Shown here: one piece after another, positions 36,927 to 45,330 of the stretch | Layout of the letters: the number at the start of each line of letters is the position of its first letter | Numbering within the stretch: the stretch's first letter is position 1 | NCBI RefSeq assembly: GCF_902726655.1 | Contig: NZ_CACVAN010000001.1 | Location: 992,001-1,056,000 of the forward strand | DNA length: 64,000 nt | From: Virgibacillus ihumii | GTDB lineage: Bacteria > Bacillota > Bacilli > Bacillales > Amphibacillaceae | Direction: 5' to 3' | Made by a program: the position numbers and the translations under genes | The notes under the pieces: model-generated | Databases searched by the model: none | What the model was told of the DNA's origin: nothing | Seen by the model: only the letters and a program-made list of their open reading frames with translations

Positions 36927-36963
36927 TAATGTTACTCAAAATTATTTTGATCCGCTTTCTGAA

Positions 36964-37947
36964 TTATTTACTTGCCAATTCTTTTATTTTATTCAAGGCA
37001 TCTTCATAGGCATTATCAGTCATAGCAACATATCCTACAGCTTCCGCCATTTCACCGGCATTTTTGAGTGTATATTCCATAAAGTTATATACCATTTCAT
37101 TCTTCAGAGCATCGTTTTTCACATAGATAAATAACGGTCTCGAAAATGGATTATACTCACCTGACTGAATTGTTTCCATAGTAGGCAAAACAGGTTTCCC
37201 ATCACTATTTACAATTGGTATTGCTCTTAATTGGTCTTTATTTTCGGCATAATATGCATACCCGAAATAACCAATACCGTGTTTAGAGCCTGTAACTCCT
37301 TGTACAAGAACATTGTCATCCTCTGACAGTGTTGCATCTTTCCGGATTTGTTCTTCTCCCAGAACTACTTCACTGAAATAATCAAATGTTCCTGAATCTG
37401 CTCCAGGACTGAAAAATTTAATTTCTTTATCAGGCCATTCTTTATTTAAGTCAGACCAGGTTTTCACCCCGCCTTTTTCAGACCACATTTTTTTCAGTTG
37501 CTCAACAGTGAGCTTATCCACCCAGTCATTTTCTTGATTAACTACAATAGAGAGTCCATCAAGTGCAACCTTAAATTCGGTAAACGCAATCCCGCTTTCT
37601 TTCAATGCAGCCTTTTCTTCTTTTTCGATAGGTCTGGAAGCATTGGAAATATGTGTTTCACCAGCAATAAACTTTTCAAATCCACCACCTGTACCGGAAA
37701 CTCCAATATTAACCTTTGCATTCGGATTCTCAATCATATACTCTTCTGCTACTGCCTCCATAATTGGAAATACAGTAGATGATCCATCAACCTTAACTGT
37801 TGCAGAATCTTCTGATGAAGCATTTGCATTCTCTGATGAGGTATTATTACTATTACTGCTTCCGCTTCCTTCCGCATTTCCGCACGCAGCCAGGAACAGT
37901 GCTGTGAGAGAAACGATTAATGTTACGAACAAAAATCTCTTCTTCAA
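36964..37947 (-). CDS. pstS: Phosphate-binding lipoprotein PstS, copy 2
   Basis: 327 residues from a TTG start at 37947 with the same AGGGGG ribosome site as copy 1. Lipobox LFLAAC, then a serine/asparagine-rich linker a few residues longer than in copy 1. Binding loops DGSSTVFPIMEAVAEEY and VSGTGGGFEKF. The tandem pair looks like a recent duplication. It is first in the operon. Confidence 0.95.
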   Translation of the reverse strand: MKKRFLFVTLIVSLTALFLAACGNAEGSGSSNSNNTSSENANASSEDSATVKVDGSSTVFPIMEAVAEEYMIENPNAKVNIGVSGTGGGFEKFIAGETHISNASRPIEKEEKAALKESGIAFTEFKVALDGLSIVVNQENDWVDKLTVEQLKKMWSEKGGVKTWSDLNKEWPDKEIKFFSPGADSGTFDYFSEVVLGEEQIRKDATLSEDDNVLVQGVTGSKHGIGYFGYAYYAENKDQLRAIPIVNSDGKPVLPTMETIQSGEYNPFSRPLFIYVKNDALKNEMVYNFMEYTLKNAGEMAEAVGYVAMTDNAYEDALNKIKELASK

Positions 37948-38005
37948 TTTTAAAGCCCCCTGTTATGGTAAATTGTCAGGAAAAGATTTCCTTTCCTGCA
38001 ACTCC

Positions 38006-38059
38006 ATCATAACGGACCATTATTAATTACCTATTAATTACATGTAAAGAAAACATAAA
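38006..38059 (-). promoter_or_regulatory. Pho box and -10 element of pstS copy 2
   Basis: Four hexamers on the minus strand (TTTATG, TTTACA, TTAATA, TTAATA) at left edges 38054, 38043, 38032 and 38021, spaced 11 bp, then TATGAT at 38006-38011, nine bases away. Typical PhoP-P binding site of a phosphate-starvation promoter. Confidence 0.85.
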
Positions 38060-38071
38060 TTTAGAGGTACA

Positions 38072-38113
38072 ATAAAAAAGCCTGAACATATAATCATGTT
38101 TCAGACTTTTTTC
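38072..38113 (-). terminator. Terminator after pbpA
   Basis: On the minus strand, AAGTCTGAAACATG and TGTTCAGGCTT arms form a stem followed by TTTTATT, six bases past the pbpA stop. Confidence 0.75.
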
Positions 38114-38118
38114 AAAAG

Positions 38119-40185
38119 TTATTCAGATTGGTTCTTTTCCTTCAATTCAAAGTAAGAATCAAGAATACGCTCTCCTATATTCTTACTGGTTGGATGCTGA
38201 TTAAGCACAACACCTGCTTGAGGAACGACAACAGCAAAAGCCACCTCAGGCTTGTTAAATGGTGCATATCCGACAAGCGTGTGGTTCTCTGCATCCATTA
38301 CCTTTTCACCATCTTTGTAAACATCACTCTCAGCGGTACCCGTTTTACCGGCTGGATTATATGATTTACCTGCAAAGTGGGAGTATGCTGTTCCGCCAAC
38401 TTCCTGATATACTCTGCGGAAGCCTTCCTGCACCCGCTCCAGATATCTATCGTCCATGGTAATCTTATTTAATACCTGCGTATTGACACTTTTATAAACA
38501 GGTCCTAAATCTTCCTCGTGCGGTATTGGAGTCCGAACCGACTTTAAAAAATGCGGACGGACACGATATCCATCGTTGGCAATAGTTGATACATACTGAG
38601 CAAGCTGCAGCGTTGTATATGTATCATACTGACCAATCGCAAAGTCAAGCAGATTACCTGCCTTGGGATTCGGACCTTCATAACCAATCGATTCGTAAGG
38701 AAAGTCCACCCCGGTTGATACACCGAGTCCGAACTGACTGAAATAATTTCGGATTTCCTGAAATGCAGCTGGATCAAAACTCAAACTTTCATTCCGCTCG
38801 TAATTAAAGTCCCCACCCATCCGCATTGCAATATAAAACATGTATACGTTGGATGAACGTTTGAGGGCATTGACATCATTTATCAAGCCAAGATTCCGAT
38901 ACGAACTTTTCTCCGGAGTGCCGGCTATCTTAATTGGTGCATCATAAAACGTAGTACCTATATCAATGACTCCGGATTCATAACCGGAAAGAACTGTAGC
39001 ACCCTTTATTGCAGAACCTGGCTCATGTGCTGCATACAATGCTTTCAGCCCGGCATTTTCAAATTCATTTTTCTCCCGGTTATAATGCTGACCTGCCACT
39101 GCCAGGAGTTCACCTGTCTGCGGGTTCATGACAACCGCAAGCGCATCATTCATAAACCGATTCTTATATGGGTGTTTTTGAATTGCTGCCTTCAGTTCTT
39201 CTCGCAGTATTTTATTCACTTTCTTCTGCAATTTCATATTAATTGTCAGAACAAGATCTTTGCCCCGTTGACCTTCCACAACCACTTCAGAATCAATTAC
39301 TTTTCCATCTTTGTTTGTTGTATACTGGATTTTTTCTTTCCGGCCCCGCAACAGACTTTCATACTGCTGCTCCAGACCGCTTTGCCCGACGCGGTCATTT
39401 CGCTTGTATCCGCGGGACAGATAATATTCTTCTTTTTCGGCAAGAATACCTTGCGACTGGGATGTAATGGATCCGATAAAATTGCTGAACGTTTTACCAT
39501 ATGGTTTAAAGCGATCCCAATCGGTAGTGGCATTTATTCCATCAAGCATATCCAGATGCTCGGATACTTTGGCAAATTCCTCAGGTGTTACATTTTCGTT
39601 TTTGATAACGTGTGGTGTCAGGGTCATTGCCTGATCCATTTCTTTTTTGATCGCCATTACTTCAAGCTGTTTCTCGGTAAAATCATCAATTTCATCTTTT
39701 TTAATACGTTCCAAAATTGTATTGTATTCTTCACTTGTATCCATTTTTTCGAGTTCTTTATCAGAAAGTCGGCTTGTTGCTTCCTCTGTGTGTTTCAAAT
39801 ACCAATATTCTTTTTTATTCCGTTCGGTAACGTCATACTCCCCATTTTCTTTCGGCATGGAAATAAAACGTGACAGTTTCTCGGCCACCTCAAGACGATC
39901 CTCTGCTGTAACTCCTTTAGCAGGAGTGTATGTGATCGAATAGAGTGGTTTATTACCAACGATTAAATTGTGATTTCGATCGAACATTCTTCCCCGCGGC
40001 ACCGGTATTTCCGTGTTCTCTTTAACTGTTTTATCAATTTCTTCCTGAAACTCTTCCCCGTTCAAAATTTGCACAACTCCAAGCTGCAAAACCAAAACAG
40101 AGAACAACAGAAAGACAATGAAAAACAATATATTTAAACGAAAAGGAAGTTGTGTTTTCTTTTTTTTCGTCTTTCGTTGCACCAT
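38119..40185 (-). CDS. pbpA: Class B penicillin-binding protein 2 (PBP2A type)
   Basis: A 688-residue transpeptidase for lateral cell-wall synthesis. Single N-terminal membrane anchor (about 17-38), the PBP dimerisation domain with PRGRMFDRN, then the transpeptidase domain. The catalytic SAIK (SxxK) is near residue 395, SSN in KRSSNVYMF, and KTGTAE near the C terminus. Monocistronic; located between pstS and yqgE as in B. subtilis. Confidence 0.94.
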   Translation of the reverse strand: MVQRKTKKKKTQLPFRLNILFFIVFLLFSVLVLQLGVVQILNGEEFQEEIDKTVKENTEIPVPRGRMFDRNHNLIVGNKPLYSITYTPAKGVTAEDRLEVAEKLSRFISMPKENGEYDVTERNKKEYWYLKHTEEATSRLSDKELEKMDTSEEYNTILERIKKDEIDDFTEKQLEVMAIKKEMDQAMTLTPHVIKNENVTPEEFAKVSEHLDMLDGINATTDWDRFKPYGKTFSNFIGSITSQSQGILAEKEEYYLSRGYKRNDRVGQSGLEQQYESLLRGRKEKIQYTTNKDGKVIDSEVVVEGQRGKDLVLTINMKLQKKVNKILREELKAAIQKHPYKNRFMNDALAVVMNPQTGELLAVAGQHYNREKNEFENAGLKALYAAHEPGSAIKGATVLSGYESGVIDIGTTFYDAPIKIAGTPEKSSYRNLGLINDVNALKRSSNVYMFYIAMRMGGDFNYERNESLSFDPAAFQEIRNYFSQFGLGVSTGVDFPYESIGYEGPNPKAGNLLDFAIGQYDTYTTLQLAQYVSTIANDGYRVRPHFLKSVRTPIPHEEDLGPVYKSVNTQVLNKITMDDRYLERVQEGFRRVYQEVGGTAYSHFAGKSYNPAGKTGTAESDVYKDGEKVMDAENHTLVGYAPFNKPEVAFAVVVPQAGVVLNQHPTSKNIGERILDSYFELKEKNQSE

Positions 40186-40255
40186 TGTCTCCCCCTAGAT
40201 ATAAAACCTTCCAAGTATTCCTATTATAGCATTAAATACTGGAAATTCTAGAGGA

Positions 40256-41527
40256 TTACCGATCTTTTTCATCGGTTAATTGCTCTTTTATCATAAAATC
40301 TTTTTTATGCGGACTGCCCAGAGAGATATTCTTTACAAATAAGTAAATAAAAAGATGACCCGCACCGAAGATAATCAGCAAAAATGGAATAATTTTTTCA
40401 GCGGGAAACACATAAATGGCAATCAGGAAGGATAGAATCGCTACAACCCGCCCTATGTTGACAAACAATTCCCTTACCACAATATATTCGATTCGAAAAT
40501 CCTTTGCTTTCCAAGCCTTTCCGATTACATCATACGTCATGGATACATACGGAACATTAATAATCGGGTAGGCAATACCAATTATTGCTGCATAAATCAT
40601 AAGCTTATAGTAAGAAATGTCGAACAATATAATGAAAATGGACACGTACAGCAGGATAGCACCGAATAAAATTGATTTTTTCCGCATGGATGGTTTAATC
40701 CACTTCGTAACAATAAAATAAAATACAAGTGACAGGCCGGATAAAAATAAATTAAACATACCGAGGGCAAACTCACTTTTCGTAGTTAAATACACCCAAA
40801 TCGCAATGACAAATAAAAATATCCCTTCGCGCAGCCCTTGGAATACGTGGGCATTTAAAATTTTGCCCCAATTTTTATTATTCCCCTTCTCTGCAAGTAC
40901 CCGTTTGAAATGAAATAACCCTTCTGCAGGTCGTCGTTTCAGAAAAAAACTGCAGATTACAGCACTGATAAACAGCCCGAATGAAATCGTGAAAATCGTC
41001 GTGTATCCCATAGTAGCAGGCATTTTTAAAATAATGGTACCTGCCAGCAACGGACCTATCATGCCACCGAATGATTGAAGTATTCCCAGAAAGCCATTGA
41101 AAAAATCTCTTGACTCCGGTTCGGTTATTTCAAATGTGAGTACGTTAAATGCCAGCCAATAAAATCCATAACCGATACCTAACAGACTTCCAAGCAGAAA
41201 ATTATAAACGGAGGCATCCTCCGCTATAATAAGGACACTCAAAAAAAACAGGGATAATACGGTTACCCCTAACCTCAGGACAATCACCCTGTCTACTTTT
41301 TTTGCAATTTTGCCGGCGAAAATAAACGTAATCGGCTGCAGCAGATATATTCCCAAATTGTACATTGCGATTGTCACGTAATCACCGGATTGTTTCCATA
41401 AATAAATGTTAACAAATGTGTTGGACAGAAATATACCCAATGAGTATAGTCCGCCAATTACCAGCAGGAAAATTAAATCCCTGTCTATTTCGACTTTGCC
41501 AGCTATATTCTGGATACTCTTGTGCAT
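40256..41527 (-). CDS. yqgE: Major facilitator superfamily transporter, YqgE type
   Basis: 423 residues with about 12 membrane helices. MFS traits include the basic loop GKIAKKVDR between helices 2 and 3. The substrate is unknown. Position between pbpA and sodA matches yqgE of B. subtilis, which is the basis of the name. Confidence 0.85.
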   Translation of the reverse strand: MHKSIQNIAGKVEIDRDLIFLLVIGGLYSLGIFLSNTFVNIYLWKQSGDYVTIAMYNLGIYLLQPITFIFAGKIAKKVDRVIVLRLGVTVLSLFFLSVLIIAEDASVYNFLLGSLLGIGYGFYWLAFNVLTFEITEPESRDFFNGFLGILQSFGGMIGPLLAGTIILKMPATMGYTTIFTISFGLFISAVICSFFLKRRPAEGLFHFKRVLAEKGNNKNWGKILNAHVFQGLREGIFLFVIAIWVYLTTKSEFALGMFNLFLSGLSLVFYFIVTKWIKPSMRKKSILFGAILLYVSIFIILFDISYYKLMIYAAIIGIAYPIINVPYVSMTYDVIGKAWKAKDFRIEYIVVRELFVNIGRVVAILSFLIAIYVFPAEKIIPFLLIIFGAGHLFIYLFVKNISLGSPHKKDFMIKEQLTDEKDR

Positions 41528-41599
41528 ATCAATTGCTCCCCTTTAACTGCTATTAGTTTGAGCAAATAGCAATTAGATATGCACACATATTTGTGCATT

Positions 41600-41632
41600 A
41601 AAAAGGTGCGGATATTGGTTATCCGCACCCAG
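41600..41632 (-). terminator. Terminator after sodA
   Basis: Perfect stem GGTGCGGAT/ATCCGCACC with a seven-base loop. On the minus strand TTTTTAATGC follows. Confidence 0.88.
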
Positions 41633-41649
41633 CTAACTGTTAATTATTA

Positions 41650-42261
41650 TTATTTTGCAGCATCATAATTTTTTGCAACTTCATCCCAGTTAACAACGTT
41701 CCAGAATGCAGCAACATAATCAGGACGCTTGTTTTGATACTTAAGGTAATATGCATGCTCCCAAACATCAAGACCAAGAACCGGCGTTTTGCCTTCCATC
41801 AATGGTGAATCCTGATTTGGTGTGCTGATTACTTCCACATCCCCGTTGTTTACAACAAGCCAAGCCCAGCCTGAACCGAAACGACCTTTTGCAGCAGTTT
41901 CAAATTCTTCTTTGAACTTGTCGAAGCTGCCGAATTTACCATTAATTTTGTCAGCAAGCTCGCCTGTTGGCTCGCCGCCGCCATTTGGTGACATCACTTT
42001 CCAGAATAGGCTATGGTTAACATGTCCGCCGCCATTGTTCCGAACAGCAGTACGAATATTTTCAGGTACAGAATCAATGCTGCTTACAAGATCTTCTACT
42101 GATTTATTCTGAAGATCCGCATTTCCTTCTACTGCGGCGTTCAGCTTTGTAACATAAGTATTATGATGCTTTGTGTGGTGGATATTCATTGTTTCTTTGT
42201 CGATTGTTGGTTCTAAAGCATCGTATGCATAAGGTAGTTCTGGTAATTCAAATTTTGCCAT
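41650..42261 (-). CDS. sodA: Superoxide dismutase (Mn/Fe)
   Basis: 203 residues. Metal ligands are seen as His in [11 protein letters not shown], His in [10 protein letters not shown], Asp in [14 protein letters not shown] and its His. GSGWAWLV is conserved and the active-site region favours manganese. Detoxifies superoxide in the cytoplasm. The frame extends to 42309, but the ATG at 42261 has GGGAGGAAT upstream and starts with the canonical [11 protein letters not shown]. Confidence 0.96.
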   Translation of the reverse strand: MAKFELPELPYAYDALEPTIDKETMNIHHTKHHNTYVTKLNAAVEGNADLQNKSVEDLVSSIDSVPENIRTAVRNNGGGHVNHSLFWKVMSPNGGGEPTGELADKINGKFGSFDKFKEEFETAAKGRFGSGWAWLVVNNGDVEVISTPNQDSPLMEGKTPVLGLDVWEHAYYLKYQNKRPDYVAAFWNVVNWDEVAKNYDAAK

Positions 42262-42433
42262 TATTAATTCCTCCCACAAAAATATGTTTTTAAAGGATTG
42301 AAAATTCAACCTTTTAAAGCAAGCCTATCAGAGCTATTCCGCACTTGCAAATTATTTGCATTCATAACAGTGCTGGTAATGATCAGCCCTATAATCGTTA
42401 TATTCCCACATTTATAAAACTGAAACATATTGC

Positions 42434-42463
42434 ATAAAAAAAACAAGCGATTAGCTTGTTTCA
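42434..42463 (-). terminator. Terminator of the tRNA cluster
   Basis: On the minus strand the stem ACAAGC/GCTTGT with a TAATC loop is followed by TTTTTTT, a few bases after the tRNA-Phe 3' end. Confidence 0.9.
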
Positions 42464-42467
42464 AGGA

Positions 42468-42540
42468 TGGCTCCGGACGGAATCGAACCGCCGACACAGG
42501 GATTTTCAGTCCCTTGCTCTACCGACTGAGCTACAGAGCC
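42468..42540 (-). tRNA. tRNA-Phe (GAA)
   Basis: Full cloverleaf of 73 bases: acceptor GGCTCTG with GGAGCC, D-arm GCTCAGTCGGTAGAGC, anticodon loop CTGAAAA, T-arm GGCGGTTCGATTCCGTC. The acceptor has a mismatch near its base. The CCA end is not encoded. Last tRNA of a six-gene minus-strand cluster. Confidence 0.93.
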
Positions 42541-42590
42541 GTATGTGATTGTAGTTTAATTCGTATTTAAGTACATCCTGAGCTTGGTTG

Positions 42591-42637
42591 GCTCGTCGTG
42601 TTGCAGGTTCTTTCAGTGACGCAGCACTCCTCGCAGG
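42591..42637. repeat. Dispersed repeat, copy A
   Basis: The block CTCGTCGTGTTGCAGGT, GCAGCACTC and GCAGG recurs in the same order and spacing at 55821-55867. No coding frame fits. It is unlike its AT-rich surroundings and lies between tRNA-Phe and its broken copy. Confidence 0.6.
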
Positions 42638-42670
42638 CCTTCTCTTAGAAGCTTATTCGTTGAAGCGGGC

Positions 42671-42713
42671 GGCTTGCTCTACCGACTAAGCTACAGAGCG
42701 GTATGTGATTGTA
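42671..42713 (-). pseudogene. Truncated duplicate of the tRNA-Phe 5' part
   Basis: About 30 bases match the acceptor and D-arm of tRNA-Phe with two or three differences, and the next 13 bases (GTATGTGATTGTA) repeat the 5' flank of the intact gene. The anticodon and T-arm are missing. Together 42511-42553 and 42671-42713 form a roughly 40-base direct repeat. Confidence 0.75.
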
Positions 42714-42730
42714 ACGCGTTAAAATATGTA

Positions 42731-42823
42731 TGGAGGAGGTAGAGGGATTCGAACCCCCGCGCGGTTTGACCCGCCTGTCGGTTTTCAAGACCGATCCCTT
42801 CAGCCAGACTTGGGTATACCTCC
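42731..42823 (-). tRNA. tRNA-Ser (TGA)
   Basis: Class II tRNA of 93 bases with a long variable arm. Acceptor GGAGGTA/TACCTCC, anticodon loop with TGA in CTTGAAAA, encoded CCA. The discriminator base reads T, where G is usual for tRNA-Ser. Confidence 0.92.
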
Positions 42824-42832
42824 GAATTAAAA

Positions 42833-42909
42833 TGGTGGACCCTGCAGGATTCGAACCTGCGACCGATCGGTTATGAGCCGATAGCTCTAACCAGCTGAGC
42901 TAAGGGTCC
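42833..42909 (-). tRNA. tRNA-Ile2 (CAT, lysidine type)
   Basis: 77 bases with encoded CCA. Acceptor GGACCCT/AGGGTCC, anticodon CAT in CTCATAA. It resembles the B. subtilis CAU-isoleucine tRNA rather than elongator Met, which is a separate gene in this cluster, so the C34 would be changed to lysidine by TilS. A Met label is possible in automated annotation. Confidence 0.85.
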
Positions 42910-42921
42910 AAGTCTATTTTA

Positions 42922-42998
42922 TGGGGCGACCGGTGGGGATCGAACCCACGTATGCCGGAGCCACAATCCGGTGCGTTAACCGCTTCGCCACGACCGCC
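42922..42998 (-). tRNA. tRNA-His (GTG)
   Basis: 77 bases with the extra 5' G typical of tRNA-His and encoded CCA. Anticodon GTG in TTGTGGC, T-arm GTGGGTTCGATCCCCAC. Confidence 0.93.
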
Positions 42999-43016
42999 GT
43001 TTATATGTAATTGAAA

Positions 43017-43093
43017 TGGTAGCGGCGGAGGGGATCGAACCCCCGACCTCACGGGTATGAACCGTACGCTCTCGCCAGCTGAGCTACACCGCC
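43017..43093 (-). tRNA. tRNA-Met (CAT), elongator
   Basis: 77 bases, acceptor GGCGGTG/CGCCGCT with encoded CCA, anticodon CAT in TTCATAC. Has the elongator acceptor and the paired position 1-72 rather than initiator features. Confidence 0.9.
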
Positions 43094-43096
43094 ATA

Positions 43097-43171
43097 TGGC
43101 TCCACAGGCAGGAATCGAACCTGCGACTAATCGGTTAACAGCCGATCGCTCTACCGCTGAGCTACTGTGGA
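43097..43171 (-). tRNA. tRNA-Asn (GTT)
   Basis: 75 bases, acceptor TCCACAG/CTGTGGA, anticodon GTT in CTGTTAA, discriminator G and encoded CCA. First tRNA of the cluster in transcription order (Asn-Met-His-Ile2-Ser-Phe). Confidence 0.93.
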
Positions 43172-43448
43172 ATAATCTAAAATATGTATAAGCTTTTGTT
43201 CGTGACGAAAAGGATTTTTATCAGCAACGAAATATAATTTACCATGTACGACAGATTATGTCAATAACTTTTACATTTTTTTGTTCACGAACGCTTATCC
43301 GCTTAATTAAACAACACTATATACTATAGCATGATTATGTTTGGTTTTCAATAATATTTGAAACACAATTTCAGGGTCTTTCAATTGCCTGTTTCACGTG
43401 CGATAGGACCCAGACACCTTATTGTGAACACAATTCGCACACGCAACA
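43172..43448. other. Non-coding gap upstream of the tRNA cluster
   Basis: AT-rich, with no gene supported. It must contain the tRNA promoter; TATACA about 15 bases upstream of tRNA-Asn is a candidate -10, but no -35 was fixed. Confidence 0.5.
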
Positions 43449-43484
43449 AAAAAAGAGAGAGGCAATAGCACCCCTCTTTTTCAC
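43449..43484 (-). terminator. Terminator after the Na/Pi cotransporter gene
   Basis: On the minus strand AAAAAGAGGGG and CCTCTCTCTTTTTTT arms form a stem with a T run, ten bases beyond the stop. Confidence 0.8.
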
Positions 43485-43494
43485 TGCAAATTAT

Positions 43495-45120
43495 TTATTC
43501 TCCCAGTACATCCTCAGCTATATTAACTGCGTGGTCACCAATTCGCTCAAGATTACTGATCATATCTACAAAGACAATCCCTGCAGACCCGTTACATAAC
43601 CCTTCATTCATGCGAATGATATGCTTCTTGCGGTACGTGCGCTCCATTTTATCTATCTCTTCTTCTTTTTGAATAACTGCAAGCGCTTCTTCCCGATCAT
43701 CTGATTCAAGTGCTTTGATGGATTGTTTGACTGTCATAATAGTCAAATCAAACATATTATTTAAATCATCCTGCGCCTGTTCAGTCAGTTTTACTTTATT
43801 TGATATTTTATAATCGATCAACTCAATAATGTTTTCAAAATGGTCACCAATTCGTTCAATATCCCGTACAGAGTCCATCAATGCCGTGTGTCGTGCACTT
43901 TCCAATTCAGACATGGATTCCGACGAAATACTGACCAGATATTTTGTGATTTCCTTATCAAGGTTGTTTAATGCCCCTTCGATCTGCATAGCCATGTCGG
44001 AATGTTTCTGAGATTTCGTTGTAAGATACTTATTTGTTTCCTCGAGACCGTTGTATGCATATTCACCCATACGGATAACTTCGGCTTTTGCCTGATCCAA
44101 CGCCAGCGCTGATGACTGTTGAATAAAGATTGGATCCAGATGTTGAGGCTTATACTCAACTATTGTATCGTCTCCAGGAATCAGTTTTGTAACCAGCCAT
44201 GCTAAACCTGCAATAAATGGAAATTGAATGATTGTATTAGTTAGATTAAAACTACCATGAGCAAAAGCTATCGTCATTTCCGGATTTAGATCCAGACTCG
44301 ATTGCAGGAACATTACGAAATTTGTAAACAAACCTAATAACGTCAGGAAAATCGTTGTACCAATCAGGTTAAATGTAACGTGAACCAATGCTGCACGTTT
44401 TGCTGCTACACTTGTACCAATCGATGCCAGTACAGCAGTAATGGTTGTACCAATATTATCACCAAATAATACCGGTAATGCTGCTTTTAACTCAATAAGC
44501 CCCTCTGAAAATAACCCCTGCAGGATTCCAATGGTTGCACTGGAACTTTGTACGACAACTGTAAATAACGTTCCAATCACAACTCCCAAAATCGGGTTCT
44601 CACTCATGTTTAACGTTAATTCATGGAAAGATTCAAGATTTTCCAGTGGTGCCATTGCTTCACCCATGAATTTCAACCCTAAGAAAAGTGCCCCAAACCC
44701 GAAAATAGCTTGTCCTACGTTTGTGACTTTCTGATTTTTAAAGAAGAAAATCAGGAAACACCCAACAGCTACAATCGGTAATGCATACGTTTCTAAATCA
44801 ATACCAATTATAAATGCAGTTACGGTTGTACCGATGTTCGCACCCATAATGATACCAATTGCCTGTCTAAGTGTCAGGAAGCCAGCGTTTACCAAGCCTA
44901 CCGTTAATACAGTTGTACTCGAACTGCTCTGTATCAAGATTGTAACAACCGCACCGGTTAAAACACCAAGAAACGGATTACTGGTAAATTTATCGAGAAT
45001 GTTGCGCAACCGATCACCAGCTGACTTCTGTAAACCGTCCCCCATAAATTTTATACCTAATAGGAAAATACCCAAACCACCGACAAACTGAAATATTAAC
45101 TGCTGCAGATCGATTTCCAA
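43495..45120 (-). CDS. Na/Pi cotransporter family protein with PhoU-like domain
   Basis: 541 residues. Two inverted membrane repeats each carry a QSSS motif (LIQSSSSTTVLTVGL near residue 63 and VVQSSSATIGILQG near 190), typical of the type II sodium-phosphate family. The C-terminal third (from about 330) is a PhoU-like helical domain with two IERIGDH-type motifs. It imports or exports phosphate using sodium. A Pho-like box upstream supports a phosphate role. Confidence 0.93.
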   Translation of the reverse strand: MEIDLQQLIFQFVGGLGIFLLGIKFMGDGLQKSAGDRLRNILDKFTSNPFLGVLTGAVVTILIQSSSSTTVLTVGLVNAGFLTLRQAIGIIMGANIGTTVTAFIIGIDLETYALPIVAVGCFLIFFFKNQKVTNVGQAIFGFGALFLGLKFMGEAMAPLENLESFHELTLNMSENPILGVVIGTLFTVVVQSSSATIGILQGLFSEGLIELKAALPVLFGDNIGTTITAVLASIGTSVAAKRAALVHVTFNLIGTTIFLTLLGLFTNFVMFLQSSLDLNPEMTIAFAHGSFNLTNTIIQFPFIAGLAWLVTKLIPGDDTIVEYKPQHLDPIFIQQSSALALDQAKAEVIRMGEYAYNGLEETNKYLTTKSQKHSDMAMQIEGALNNLDKEITKYLVSISSESMSELESARHTALMDSVRDIERIGDHFENIIELIDYKISNKVKLTEQAQDDLNNMFDLTIMTVKQSIKALESDDREEALAVIQKEEEIDKMERTYRKKHIIRMNEGLCNGSAGIVFVDMISNLERIGDHAVNIAEDVLGE

Positions 45121-45156
45121 AAGTTACTCCATCCTTTCATTTAAATAATACTCATA

Positions 45157-45200
45157 ATCATGCCTTCACCATTATTAATGGATTATTGATTATTTGTAAA
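45157..45200 (-). promoter_or_regulatory. Candidate Pho box of the Na/Pi cotransporter gene
   Basis: On the minus strand, TTTACA (45195-45200), TCAATA (45184-45189) and TTAATA (45173-45178) are spaced by 11 bp. A -10-like CATGAT (45157-45162) lies ten bases downstream. A fourth upstream hexamer is degenerate (TATCCT). The match to the pstS promoters is close. Confidence 0.65.
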
Positions 45201-45292
45201 GGATAAGGATACAAATTTAACATTAAATTTACATTTCTCGACACTTCTATAATTATTTAGTACCCGAACACCATACATTTAATGCAGAAAAA

Positions 45293-45330
45293 GAAAAAAA
45301 CACTCAAAAACATGACGTCATTGAGTATTT
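45293..45330 (-). terminator. Terminator overlapping the nfeD stop
   Basis: On the minus strand, arms ACTCAA and TTGAGT enclose the stop codon and are followed by GTTTTTTT. Confidence 0.7.

Noticed and set aside
39025..39873. Long antisense frame of 282 codons inside pbpA
   Set aside because: It is a shadow of the pbpA coding sequence, rich in Phe and Ile, with no ribosome site.
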